A DNA stretch of 44,596 bases from Paracoccaceae bacterium (lineage in GTDB: Bacteria > Pseudomonadota > Alphaproteobacteria > Rhodobacterales > Rhodobacteraceae): the NCBI GenBank assembly GCA_902633655.1, contig CACPHA010000006.1:1-44596 (forward strand), in the 5' to 3' direction. The notes below the pieces were generated by a model that was given only the letters and a program-made list of their open reading frames with translations, was not told the DNA's origin and did not search any database. Shown here one piece after another: positions 36,178 through 44,596 of the stretch (its first letter is position 1; each line of letters starts with the position of its first letter). The position numbers and the translations under genes were made by a program.

Positions 36178-37584
36178 TCAATTCGTGCTAATAGCGACCC
36201 GTTGGACAGCGGCAATGAAATCTTCGCCACGCCGTTCAAAATTGTCATACTGATCAAAGCTTGCAGCAGCAGGAGCAAGCAGTATTGTATCCCCTGGCTC
36301 CGCATCTTTAAATGCAGCTTCCACAGCAGACGACATGGTAGTGTTTACCATAGAACTACAGTCGAGCTGCATCGCGAATTGACTTGCTTCCCGCCCGATC
36401 ACATAAGCTTTGCGTACAGCGCCTGTCATACCCTTAAGCGCCTTCAGCCCCCCCTCCTTTTCCAACCCTCCACATATCCACCGGATGTTTTGAAAAGCTG
36501 TCAGGGCATTTACTGCACTTGCCACATTCGTTGCCTTACTATCATTGACAAAGTTAACTCCACAGACATTCCCCACAAATTGAGAACGGTGAGCAAGCCC
36601 TGGAAAACTAGCCATGGCCGATTCGATAAGTTTAGGCGAAATACCGAGTACGCGACAGGCAGCAAAGGCCGCTGCAGCATTTTGATGGTTATACGCACCT
36701 GGCAATCCAGATATGCCACGTAAGTCTACAGAGGACAACTGCCGCCCTTTACGAGTTTCGGACAGAAAGCCTTTCCGAACGAATATCTGCCAGCTCGGAC
36801 CATCAAGTCTTTGCCCAGAAGAGATGCGGATTACTCTATCATCATTGCAAGATTCAGCTATTTGATTGGCGAGAAATAGCCCTTCAATCTCATCTATTCC
36901 AATGATCGCTCGATCCGGTACTCCTTCGGTAAAAAGGCGCTTTTTTGCGGCAAAATAACCACCCTCCCCATTATGGCGATCTAGGTGGTCCCGGCTAAAA
37001 TTAGTAAAAACGGCAATATCCGGTGTTAGGGCACGGGCTAGCTCTATCTGATAGCTCGATAGCTCCAGAACAACTATTTCACCATCTTGAGGCGGATCAA
37101 TGTCCAAAACTGGGCGACCAATGTTTCCTGCAAGCTGCGTGGATCTTCCAGATTTTTCCAGAATGTGGTAAATCAAGGCGCTCGTAGTTGATTTTCCGTT
37201 TGAACCAGTGACTGCTATGACCTTAGGTGGTATTTCAAACTCTAACCAGCTCGAAGACGCAAAAGAACGGAAAAATAAGCCAATGTCATTGTCAATCGGC
37301 ACACCTTGTTGCATCGCTGCATAAACGACTGGATGAGGATCCGGATAAAGATGCGAAATGCCAGGGCTTACAATTAGAAATGTGACTGTAGGCCAGTCAC
37401 GAAACCGATTAAGATCCAGCACTTCTATGCCCGCGTTTTTGGCCGTTTCGCGTGCTTTAAATCCATCGTCCCAGGCAATAACATCCGCGCCACGAGCGAT
37501 AAGCGCATTGGCCGCCGAAAGTCCAGTGCGTCCCAAACCAAGCACGGCGTAACACTGTCCTTTTAATTGTTTTGCAGCGATCAT
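36178..37584 (-). CDS. murD: UDP-N-acetylmuramoylalanine--D-glutamate ligase MurD
   Basis: 468 residues. Adds D-Glu to UDP-MurNAc-L-Ala. N-terminal [22 protein letters not shown] loop [39 protein letters not shown], and C-terminal [22 protein letters not shown] are all typical. It starts with ATG at 37584, 72 bases after the mraY stop. A seven-base G tract in the coding sense (near 36450) does not disturb the frame. Confidence 0.96.
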   Translation of the reverse strand: MIAAKQLKGQCYAVLGLGRTGLSAANALIARGADVIAWDDGFKARETAKNAGIEVLDLNRFRDWPTVTFLIVSPGISHLYPDPHPVVYAAMQQGVPIDNDIGLFFRSFASSSWLEFEIPPKVIAVTGSNGKSTTSALIYHILEKSGRSTQLAGNIGRPVLDIDPPQDGEIVVLELSSYQIELARALTPDIAVFTNFSRDHLDRHNGEGGYFAAKKRLFTEGVPDRAIIGIDEIEGLFLANQIAESCNDDRVIRISSGQRLDGPSWQIFVRKGFLSETRKGRQLSSVDLRGISGLPGAYNHQNAAAAFAACRVLGISPKLIESAMASFPGLAHRSQFVGNVCGVNFVNDSKATNVASAVNALTAFQNIRWICGGLEKEGGLKALKGMTGAVRKAYVIGREASQFAMQLDCSSMVNTTMSSAVEAAFKDAEPGDTILLAPAAASFDQYDNFERRGEDFIAAVQRVAISTN

Positions 37585-37656
37585 AATGACCCAAATGTAC
37601 CTATTTCACATTCCATAAGACTATGTGGCGTAAAGAGTACTGTAAAGTCTTGCTCT

Positions 37657-38739
37657 CTACCGTACCTTGAGTGTCGCCAACCCAATCATCGCCAATATCA
37701 AAGCGATGATCCAAAAACGAATTACTATTTGTGGTTCTGCCCAACCCTTCTTTTCAAAATGATGATGGATAGGTGCCATTAAAAACACGCGCTTTCCGGT
37801 CGTTTTGAAATATATGACTTGAATAATTACCGATAGAGCCTCAACGACAAATAAACCACCTATAATAGCGAGTACAATTTCATGCTTTGTTACCACTGCT
37901 ATGGCACCCAATGCGCCACCTAAGGCAAGCGAACCTGTATCCCCCATAAATACCGCTGCTGGAGGCGCATTATACCACAAAAATCCGAGCCCTCCTCCAA
38001 ATAAGGCAGAGCAAAAAATCAAAATTTCACCTGTGCCAGGCACATAATGCACATCTAAATATTCGGTAAAATCACTTCGGCCAACCGCATATGCAATCAC
38101 ACCCAAAGCTCCAGCGGCAATCATGACCGGCATGATAGCAAGACCGTCAAGCCCATCTGTAATATTCACCGAATTTGCGGACCCAACAATGACAATCGTT
38201 GCAAATGGTATGAAAAGGAACCCCAGATTGACTAAGGTATCTTTCAAAAATGGCAATGCAAGCTTATACTGAAGATCTCCTGGGTGACTGATAACCGCCA
38301 CATAGGCCGCAACGCCAGATATAACAAAGCCAAGCAATAACCTGGTTCTCCCAGACACCCCATCTGCTGTTTGTTTGCTGACCTTAGCATAATCGTCTGC
38401 AAAACCGATCAGACCAAAGGAAAAAGTCACCATCAACACGATCCAGACAAATACATTATCAAGCCGCGCCCAGAGTAGCGTAGCCGTTAGTAAAGCTGAC
38501 AGAATCAACAAACCGCCCATAGTAGGGGTACCAACTTTTGCAAAATGGGTTTCGGGACCATCATCCCGAATGGGCTGACCCTTCCCTTGTCTACGTCGTA
38601 GTACATTGATCAGTGGTCGCCCAAACAGGAAGCCAAAAAAAAGTGATGTAAAAAAAGCTCCTCCTGCCCGAAAAGTTATGTAGCGAAATAGATTAAAAAT
38701 ATCTCCGCCATCTGATAGAGCGGTAAGCCAGTAAAGCAT
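37657..38739 (-). CDS. mraY: MraY, phospho-MurNAc-pentapeptide translocase
   Basis: 360 residues, about ten helices. Transfers phospho-MurNAc-pentapeptide to undecaprenyl phosphate, giving lipid I. Family motifs: [27 protein letters not shown] (the metal/catalytic aspartates), [26 protein letters not shown] and [13 protein letters not shown]. Its start codon and the murF end are directly adjacent, with the murF stop overlapping the boundary. Membrane protein of the inner membrane. Confidence 0.97.
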   Translation of the reverse strand: MLYWLTALSDGGDIFNLFRYITFRAGGAFFTSLFFGFLFGRPLINVLRRRQGKGQPIRDDGPETHFAKVGTPTMGGLLILSALLTATLLWARLDNVFVWIVLMVTFSFGLIGFADDYAKVSKQTADGVSGRTRLLLGFVISGVAAYVAVISHPGDLQYKLALPFLKDTLVNLGFLFIPFATIVIVGSANSVNITDGLDGLAIMPVMIAAGALGVIAYAVGRSDFTEYLDVHYVPGTGEILIFCSALFGGGLGFLWYNAPPAAVFMGDTGSLALGGALGAIAVVTKHEIVLAIIGGLFVVEALSVIIQVIYFKTTGKRVFLMAPIHHHFEKKGWAEPQIVIRFWIIALILAMIGLATLKVR

Positions 38740-40146
38740 TCAAGCCTCCTTACGTGCCGTTTGTTGGGGTGCATAGTCTAGCGCCAATATTGCCTTACTG
38801 ATAACCTTCAAACCTGTTCCAAGTGAAGCCTTAACAAGGATGCAATCATCTTTTTGTATTAAATGTTCTAAATATAAAAGTAGATCCTGCGCTTTAGCAA
38901 AGTGTACGCCCCTCTGCGACTGGGAAAGCTTTTTGTGCAGCGCACGCATATGTGTGCCAACGGTATGCAACTTGTCTAATTTTTTTATAGCAGAATGTTC
39001 TGAAAGAGCCGCATGAAACGTATCCGCCGCCGAGCCTAGCTCTCGCATATCTCCCAAAATGGCAATACGGCGTTTTGCTTTTGTAGCTGCCAACATTTCG
39101 AGAGCTGCGATCATTGATGCGGGGTTAGCATTATAAGCATCATCAATAAGCTCAATCTTACCAAGCGATGTATTTAGCTCTTTACGGGCACCACGCCCAG
39201 AACCAGGAGTCCAGAGTACCAAATCGGCTGCTGCTTTCGTTAAATTACCACCAAGAGCTTGAATGGCGGCAATAGCGGCCAGGGCATTTAAGGCAAAATG
39301 CTGACCTAAAGTTGACAACGTAAAGTACAGAGGAAACCCATTTATAAGTGCGTGAATGTGGATTTTTTCTTCTTGTCTTTCGCAGCTAATCAGCTTTGCA
39401 TTTCCTGATGAGTTTCCAAACCAGATCTGCTTACAGCCGATCACATCTGCAACATTTTTCAGAATTTCAGTGGTTGAAATATCCCCATTCAAAATAGCGC
39501 AGCCTTCATCCACCAATCCCTCCATAATCGATGCCTTTTCAAAAGCGATGCCGCCGACACTGTCAAACGCTTCGAGATGAGCTTCTGAAACATTTGTGAT
39601 CAACGCAACATGAGGGCGCACTTGTTGGGTCAGTGGGGTAATTTCACCAGGGCGATTCATGCCGATTTCAAAAATACCAAATTGCGTGTCCTTTGGCATG
39701 CGCGCCAATGTCAACGGCACCCCCCAATGGTTATTGTAGCTAGCGACCGCAGCATGGGTGCGGCCCTGCTGCGCCAAGGTAATTAGCAACATTTCCTTTG
39801 TTGATGTTTTTCCAACAGATCCAGTAACAGCAATAATTTGCGCATTAGATCTCCTTCTTGAAGCCACTCCAAGACTTTCCAAAGCACTTTGCACGTCATC
39901 TACAATCAGAAGAGGAGCTTTTTTAGGTAAACCTTTAGGCACGTGAGAAACAACAGCTACAGCGGCGCCTTTAGAAAAGGCATCGGCAACGAAATCATGA
40001 CCATCTCTGACATCTTTAAGAGCAACAAACATATCGCCAGATTTTAGCGTTCTAGTATCAATGGACACGCCACTAGCCACCCAGTCACAGGTAGACCGGC
40101 CTCCTGTGGCGTCTTCAGCCTCTTTGCTTTCCCATAAGTCAATCAC
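38740..40146 (-). CDS. murF: UDP-MurNAc-tripeptide--D-alanyl-D-alanine ligase MurF
   Basis: 468 residues. Adds D-Ala-D-Ala to complete the pentapeptide. SIDTRTLKSGDMFVAL, ATP loop VTGSVGKTSTKEML, NHWGVPLTLARMP, EIGMNRPGEI, ITNVSEAHLE and LIDDAYNANPASM are visible. The start is GTG (40144-40146), overlapping the murE stop as GTGA. The C-terminal domain ends KVISKAILALDYA. Confidence 0.96.
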   Translation of the reverse strand: MIDLWESKEAEDATGGRSTCDWVASGVSIDTRTLKSGDMFVALKDVRDGHDFVADAFSKGAAVAVVSHVPKGLPKKAPLLIVDDVQSALESLGVASRRRSNAQIIAVTGSVGKTSTKEMLLITLAQQGRTHAAVASYNNHWGVPLTLARMPKDTQFGIFEIGMNRPGEITPLTQQVRPHVALITNVSEAHLEAFDSVGGIAFEKASIMEGLVDEGCAILNGDISTTEILKNVADVIGCKQIWFGNSSGNAKLISCERQEEKIHIHALINGFPLYFTLSTLGQHFALNALAAIAAIQALGGNLTKAAADLVLWTPGSGRGARKELNTSLGKIELIDDAYNANPASMIAALEMLAATKAKRRIAILGDMRELGSAADTFHAALSEHSAIKKLDKLHTVGTHMRALHKKLSQSQRGVHFAKAQDLLLYLEHLIQKDDCILVKASLGTGLKVISKAILALDYAPQQTARKEA

Positions 40147-41633
40147 AAAACATCGTCTAACGCTGCAACCGCCACGCTTGCCTGTTCAACATCATCAAAG
40201 GGCAGAACATCCTCTCCAATAATTTGCTCTGTTTCATGTCCTTTTCCGGTGATCAAAAGACCATCACCCACATCGAGCATATCTACAGCCCGAAGTATGG
40301 CTTCCGCGCGATCTCCAAATTCGAAAGTATTTTCATGCCTCACTGTCCCCTCCAGAACCATTTGCCTGATTTCACTCGGATTTTCCGACCTTGGATTGTC
40401 ATCAGTGACTATTACAATATCAGCAGTTTTGGCAGCGGCAGCCCCCATTAAGGATCTTTTTTGGGGATCACGGTCCCCGCCAGCACCAATTATAGTGATT
40501 AAACGTCCCATCACATGAGGCCGAAAGGCACTTATTGCGGTCTCAACCGCATCTGGTGTATGGGCGTAATCTACGAATACAGGAGCTCCATTTGCTCGCG
40601 TTGCAGCATGTTGCATACGGCCCCGCACTGTTCGAATCTGATGCAGACTTCCAAAAACATCCTGTGAATCAAGTCCAGCTGCCATACACAATCCAGCAGC
40701 CATAAGGACGTTTCCGGCCTGAAAGCCTCCAATCAGTGATAAAAAAGTTTGATGTATTTTATTTTGATAAGCAAAACGCAGGGTTTGCCCCGTTACATCA
40801 TATTTTTGTGCAAGTAGCTGTAAATCTGCTGTAATAGTGTGCCCAACATTCAAATAAGGCTGACCACGACTCTTTCTAAGTTCAGCGAGCTTATTAACAT
40901 TCTGATCATCTACATTCAGCACTGCCACTCCATCCGGAGATAGTATCCTATCAAATAGACCGGCCTTGGCTGCAAAGTATTCTTCGAAACTCTCGTGATA
41001 ATCCAGATGGTCGTGAGTGCAATTTGTAAATCCCGCCGCGCTGATTTTAACTCCATCAAGACGACGTTGTGCCAGACCATGGCTTGATGCTTCCATTGCA
41101 CCATGGGTGATGCCAGCCGCACAGCACTCAGCAAGCACACCGTGAAGAGTGACTGGATCTGGTGTTGTGTGCGTCAGTGGTGCGGTGCGTGCACCCTCAA
41201 CACCTGTTGTACCTATATTGACAGCCTGGAAACCCAATTCACTCCAGATTTGGCGACAAAAACTGGCAACTGATGTTTTTCCATTAGTTCCCGTAACAGC
41301 CACCATAGTTTGGGGCTGTCTTTCAAACCACAATGCCGCAGCGGCGGCGAGCGTAGCTCGAACATCTTCTGCTATAACGAATGCTACCCTGTCATGAACA
41401 TCGAGCGACCGGGCAATATCATAACCCGTTTTGTCTGTTAACACCGCAACCGCTCCGCGATCCAAAGCGTCCGGGATATAACTCGCACCGTGAGCAAGGA
41501 CACCAGGAAGTGCCGCAAATAATGCTCCAGTTTTTAAGTAGCGACTGTCACTACAAATCTCAGATACGCATATATCAAATGGCCTTGAGGGCGTCATTCC
41601 CAAGTCAATCAAGGTTTTTACATTTCTGCTCAT
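40143..41633 (-). CDS. murE: UDP-MurNAc-dipeptide--meso-diaminopimelate ligase MurE
   Basis: 496 residues. Adds the third residue of the stem peptide. ATP loop VTGTNGKTSVASFCRQI, NIGTTGVEG, TTPDPVTLHG, EASSHGLAQRRLDGV, TNCTHDHLDYH and FVDYAHTPDAVE are typical. The specificity motif DNPRSENP is the version known to select meso-diaminopimelate rather than lysine, so the organism should have DAP-type peptidoglycan, as expected of a Gram-negative. Overlaps murF by four bases. Confidence 0.97.
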   Translation of the reverse strand: MSRNVKTLIDLGMTPSRPFDICVSEICSDSRYLKTGALFAALPGVLAHGASYIPDALDRGAVAVLTDKTGYDIARSLDVHDRVAFVIAEDVRATLAAAAALWFERQPQTMVAVTGTNGKTSVASFCRQIWSELGFQAVNIGTTGVEGARTAPLTHTTPDPVTLHGVLAECCAAGITHGAMEASSHGLAQRRLDGVKISAAGFTNCTHDHLDYHESFEEYFAAKAGLFDRILSPDGVAVLNVDDQNVNKLAELRKSRGQPYLNVGHTITADLQLLAQKYDVTGQTLRFAYQNKIHQTFLSLIGGFQAGNVLMAAGLCMAAGLDSQDVFGSLHQIRTVRGRMQHAATRANGAPVFVDYAHTPDAVETAISAFRPHVMGRLITIIGAGGDRDPQKRSLMGAAAAKTADIVIVTDDNPRSENPSEIRQMVLEGTVRHENTFEFGDRAEAILRAVDMLDVGDGLLITGKGHETEQIIGEDVLPFDDVEQASVAVAALDDVL

Positions 41634-41720
41634 GGCGGGTTTTCCCGACGTCTATTTGCCGTCATTTAGGCAGTGTGCCTAAATCTGTGATGCCTATCAG
41701 ATGAGTATAACATCGACAGA

Positions 41721-43478
41721 CTAGTTTTCAAACCGCGGGGCGAGGCCGAGCAAAGGAGCAATTCTACGAATTATTTCTGCACTTACCGGGACGGCAGTCC
41801 AGCCTGCTGTCCGTCGCGGCTCCCACCCTGTTCGATCTTCTGCTTCATCCAATGCAACGACTAGAACATACTTTGGTTCATAAGCAGGAAAGACGGAAGC
41901 TAAGGTAGCAATTACTTTGTCAGTTTGGTAGCGACCTTTCCCGGGTTTATCTGCAGTCCCAGTTTTTCCAGCAACGGCATAACCTGCAACTTCTGCCATT
42001 GATGCCGTGCCGTCTGTTACTACAGCACGCAGCATTTTTAAAGAAGCATTTGCTATTTCAGGTGATAAAACCCGTGTCTTTAGTGGTGCATTTCGATCCA
42101 AAACAAGTGTTGGTGTGATTTTGTACCCACCATTGGCTATTGCCGCATAACCTGTTGCCAGATGCAGTGGTGTAGCCGAAAGCCCATGGCCATACGACAC
42201 AGTCATGGTTGAAAGCTCTGACCATTTAGTTGGGATAAGAGGCCTTCCTCCTTTTGCTTCGATCATTTCAAGTGGGATTGGCTCAAGAAACCCAAGCGAT
42301 CCCATAAAACTTTTTTGACGTTCGCTCCCAATCATGGTTGCAACTCGCGCTGTACCAATATTGCTTGATTTGACGATAATATCCGAGACACTCAGCTGTT
42401 CTCCGTAATTTCGATAGTCGGAAATCCTGTATTTTCCCCATCGAATGGGTCCTCTTATATCCACAATTGTTTCTGGAGAAACGAGGCCAAGTTCCATTGC
42501 CTGAGCGATCGCAAAAATTTTGAAAGTCGAGCCAAGCTCATAAACACCTTGAACTGCTCGGTTAAATAGGGGACTGTCGGCTGCCTTACCTTGCTTGGGC
42601 AGATCAGGACGATTATTTGGATCAAAATCTGGTAGAGAGGTCAGAGCAATCAGCTCTCCACTATGTACATCCATTAGAACGGCGGCAGCACCTTTAGCAT
42701 TAAGTAGCTTCATACCGCCATGAAGGACTTGCTCTACCGCAGCCTGTACAGATAAATCCAGTGTGAGTTGCAAGGGTTGACCCGAATGTATTGGATCACG
42801 CAAACGACTATCAAACACTTTTTCAATCCCGGCCACTCCAACAACTTCCGCCGCGTGGACACCTTCACGCCCAAAACTTGCCCCACCCAGTACGTGCGCT
42901 GCTAACCTGCCGTTGGGATAGAGACGCATTTCTCGCGGACCAAAACGCAAACCTGGATCCCCAATATCATGAGCCGCTTGCATTTGCTCGGGGCTCATTT
43001 TACGTTTGACCCAAAGGAACCTCCGATCGCTGGTAAAATCTTTAAACAGTCTCTTCGGATTAAGATCTGAAAAGATTTTGGCTAACTCCTGTGAAGTGCC
43101 GGCTGGATCGACTAAATGCTCTGTTTCGACATAAAGTGAATGAGTATCCATATTGGTCGCCAAGATACGGCCTTGTCGATCTTGTATATCAGCCCGCTGC
43201 GCAATAATTGAGGCACCTGCGCGCTGCGACTTAGGCTCACTAGGTTCGGAGGCTGCCAAAAGTCCGATGCGAAGAGCTACCGCAACATAAAGACATAAAA
43301 ACATAATCCCGAGACACAAAAGCCGCCCCTGGGCTCTTAAGCGATTATTTTCTCGAGCGCCTTCATGCCGTTTTTCTATATTTTCTCTTTCGATTTTGAG
43401 TGTGTCGTGACCATTGGCGCGTGCTGATAATATATATCCAAGAGGTCTTATTGGAGAGCGCAAGGAAGGCTCAGTCAT
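41721..43478 (-). CDS. ftsI: FtsI/PBP3, septal peptidoglycan transpeptidase
   Basis: 585 residues, class B penicillin-binding protein. A cytoplasmic N-terminus of about 50 residues is followed by one membrane helix (LLCLGIMFLCLYVAVALRI). The transpeptidase domain shows the active serine in ELGSTFKIFAIA (SxxK), KSSNIG (SxN) and AGKTGTADKPGKG (KTG). The pedestal domain includes ADIQDRQGRILATNMDT. The start overlaps the ftsL end by eight bases. It works with FtsW, encoded in the same cluster. Confidence 0.96.
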   Translation of the reverse strand: MTEPSLRSPIRPLGYILSARANGHDTLKIERENIEKRHEGARENNRLRAQGRLLCLGIMFLCLYVAVALRIGLLAASEPSEPKSQRAGASIIAQRADIQDRQGRILATNMDTHSLYVETEHLVDPAGTSQELAKIFSDLNPKRLFKDFTSDRRFLWVKRKMSPEQMQAAHDIGDPGLRFGPREMRLYPNGRLAAHVLGGASFGREGVHAAEVVGVAGIEKVFDSRLRDPIHSGQPLQLTLDLSVQAAVEQVLHGGMKLLNAKGAAAVLMDVHSGELIALTSLPDFDPNNRPDLPKQGKAADSPLFNRAVQGVYELGSTFKIFAIAQAMELGLVSPETIVDIRGPIRWGKYRISDYRNYGEQLSVSDIIVKSSNIGTARVATMIGSERQKSFMGSLGFLEPIPLEMIEAKGGRPLIPTKWSELSTMTVSYGHGLSATPLHLATGYAAIANGGYKITPTLVLDRNAPLKTRVLSPEIANASLKMLRAVVTDGTASMAEVAGYAVAGKTGTADKPGKGRYQTDKVIATLASVFPAYEPKYVLVVALDEAEDRTGWEPRRTAGWTAVPVSAEIIRRIAPLLGLAPRFEN

Positions 43479-43824
43479 TGCTGTCTCCTCTGTTCGCTAT
43501 TTCAACAATTTCCAATCCACTCAAATTAAGCCTGGGTAGAGCAGGAAACCTGACTTGATCAATACTCGCAAAATGATCTGCACGCAGTGGAAGGAGCTGT
43601 AAATTGTCATAATTCATGTCGGCTAAATGCTGCAGCCTGCGTGGTCTGTTTTGGTAGGCCCATTCTGCACGCAAAATAGTTAACCTACTTCGGGCTTCAC
43701 CAAGCGCTTTTTGCAATTCCTGTGCATAAGTAAGCTCTAGTTTGGTTTTTACATTTTCTTGATAGGCCCAATACGCAAGTCCCATGACCGCTCCAAACAT
43801 CAAGACCGATATAAAACTACGCAC
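43471..43824 (-). CDS. ftsL: FtsL-like cell-division protein
   Basis: 117 residues with an N-terminal membrane helix ([19 protein letters not shown]) and a following coiled-coil stretch ([31 protein letters not shown]), the usual bitopic layout of FtsL, which helps activate FtsWI with FtsB and FtsQ. The conserved AEWAYLNRPxRL-type segment is present as [16 protein letters not shown]. Translation seems to start at GTG (43824), overlapping rsmH by eight bases. Identity rests on position as well as sequence since FtsL is poorly conserved. Confidence 0.9.
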   Translation of the reverse strand: MRSFISVLMFGAVMGLAYWAYQENVKTKLELTYAQELQKALGEARSRLTILRAEWAYQNRPRRLQHLADMNYDNLQLLPLRADHFASIDQVRFPALPRLNLSGLEIVEIANRGDSND

Positions 43825-44596
43825 GATGTTTTCCTATAAGTGATGGCATGCCAAGGTCTTTTGCGGTCACCACGACTTCAAACGGAGCTGAGGTACGTCG
43901 ACCTATCCGCAATTTTGCTGATCGCGCTCTTGGGTTGGCTTCAACCTCCTGAAATTCAGCAGACACTGCTTTCTTTGTGACGAGCTCAAAGGTTGGTTTT
44001 GGCATTTTGACTTCGGGAGCAAAGCGATTACCGCTCGATGATTGGCCAGACCTCGCTTGAAAAAATCTTTTCACCATGCGATCTTCGAGTGAATGGAAGG
44101 TTACAACAATAAGAAAACCGGCAGGCACTAAGGCCTTTTCTGCCGCATGAAGGCCCTCGAATAGTTCTTCAAATTCATTATTCACTGCAATGCGTAGTGC
44201 TTGAAAACAACGAGTGGCGGGATGCACCTGTCCAGGTTTAGCTCTTGGTAAAGCTCTTTGTATTATATCTACAAGTTCAAGCGTCCGTTCAAATGGCTTT
44301 ATTTTCCTTCGCGCAACGATCGCTTTTGCTATACGACGACTTGCACGCTCTTCCCCGTAAGCAAATAATGTATCAGCAAGTTCTACTTCGGTCAAACTAT
44401 TGACAAGATCAGCAGCAGATCGCCCTACTTGCGACATGCGCATATCAAGTGGTCCATCGCGTAAAAACGAAAATCCGCGAGCGTCCTGGTCGAGCTGCAT
44501 GGAAGAAACACCAAGGTCCAGTACCACACCATCAAGAGCTTTCACGTGCTTTCCCAAATTAGAGAACAAATCTTCAACGAATTTTACACGATCTTC
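43817..44596 (-). CDS. rsmH: 16S rRNA m4C1402 methyltransferase RsmH, N-terminus outside window
   Basis: The open frame reaches the right edge, so the first part (the SAM-binding GGHT-type motif and about 70 residues) is missing; an internal ATG at 44569 is not the start. Visible: [67 protein letters not shown] and [14 protein letters not shown], all diagnostic of RsmH (MraW). It N4-methylates cytidine 1402 in 16S rRNA. In this gene order mraZ would normally lie just beyond the edge. Confidence 0.96.
   Translation of the reverse strand, partial: EDRVKFVEDLFSNLGKHVKALDGVVLDLGVSSMQLDQDARGFSFLRDGPLDMRMSQVGRSAADLVNSLTEVELADTLFAYGEERASRRIAKAIVARRKIKPFERTLELVDIIQRALPRAKPGQVHPATRCFQALRIAVNNEFEELFEGLHAAEKALVPAGFLIVVTFHSLEDRMVKRFFQARSGQSSSGNRFAPEVKMPKPTFELVTKKAVSAEFQEVEANPRARSAKLRIGRRTSAPFEVVVTAKDLGMPSLIGKHRA

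Overview
The window reads as a chromosomal segment of an alphaproteobacterium, most probably an AT-leaning member of the Rhodobacterales/Roseobacter group. I base this on protein features and on gene neighbourhoods I recall from that group: SUV3-like helicase, S4 protein, 7Fe ferredoxin and CarD in a row; kdsD-kdsB-kdsA; rpsF-rpsR-rplI followed by ilvB-ilvH; and an alphaproteobacterial-type division and cell-wall cluster. No rRNA, convincing tRNA, CRISPR array, insertion sequence or phage gene was found.

Layout. 1-3.9 kb: 3' part of an O-acetylhomoserine sulfhydrylase gene (metY-like), then a large membrane-anchored protein that looks like a type II secretion/type IV pilus assembly factor. 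3.9-5.8 kb: divergent cobT and cobS (cobalamin lower-ligand assembly). 5.8-10.7 kb, minus strand: TPR lipoprotein-like/secreted protein, frameshifted SUV3-like helicase, S4 RNA-binding protein, fdxA, carD. 10.7-13.1 kb: SCP2 protein and alpha/beta hydrolase facing tgt. 13.6-15.0 kb: tig. 15.0-16.6 kb: a full-length but heavily eroded photolyase/cryptochrome gene. 16.8-20.5 kb: dusA and the Kdo operon kdsD-kdsB-kdsA. 20.5-22.9 kb: eroded TRAP-permease tail, a glycosyltransferase-like gene and a 44-residue ORF. 22.9-24.8 kb: metA and a P-loop protein. 25.0-25.9 kb: eroded EamA/DMT transporter. 26.3-30.3 kb: rpsF-rpsR-rplI, a structured leader or small RNA with its own promoter and terminator, ilvB-ilvH. 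31.0-32.1 kb: eroded Rieske oxygenase. 32.4-44.6 kb: murC, murG, ftsW, murD, mraY, murF, murE, ftsI, ftsL, rsmH, all on the minus strand and tightly packed.

How the genes work together. The housekeeping content is intact: peptidoglycan precursor synthesis and septal machinery (dcw cluster), Kdo supply for lipopolysaccharide, branched-chain amino acid and methionine synthesis, ribosomal proteins and tRNA modification. metA carries the residue expected for acetyl-CoA use, which fits the O-acetylhomoserine sulfhydrylase at the left edge.

The most striking theme is erosion. Four of the larger apparently gene-free stretches, translated by hand in all frames, contain recognisable ghosts of dispensable functions: DNA repair by light, TRAP uptake, drug/metabolite export, and Rieske oxygenation. 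Each has several stop codons or frame changes yet keeps family motifs. This points to recent accessory-gene loss. The second theme is the region upstream of ilvB, which has a strong sigma70-like promoter with an embedded inverted repeat, a branched hairpin and a textbook terminator, and is not explained by any family I can name with confidence. All family assignments come from reading the sequence; no search was run.
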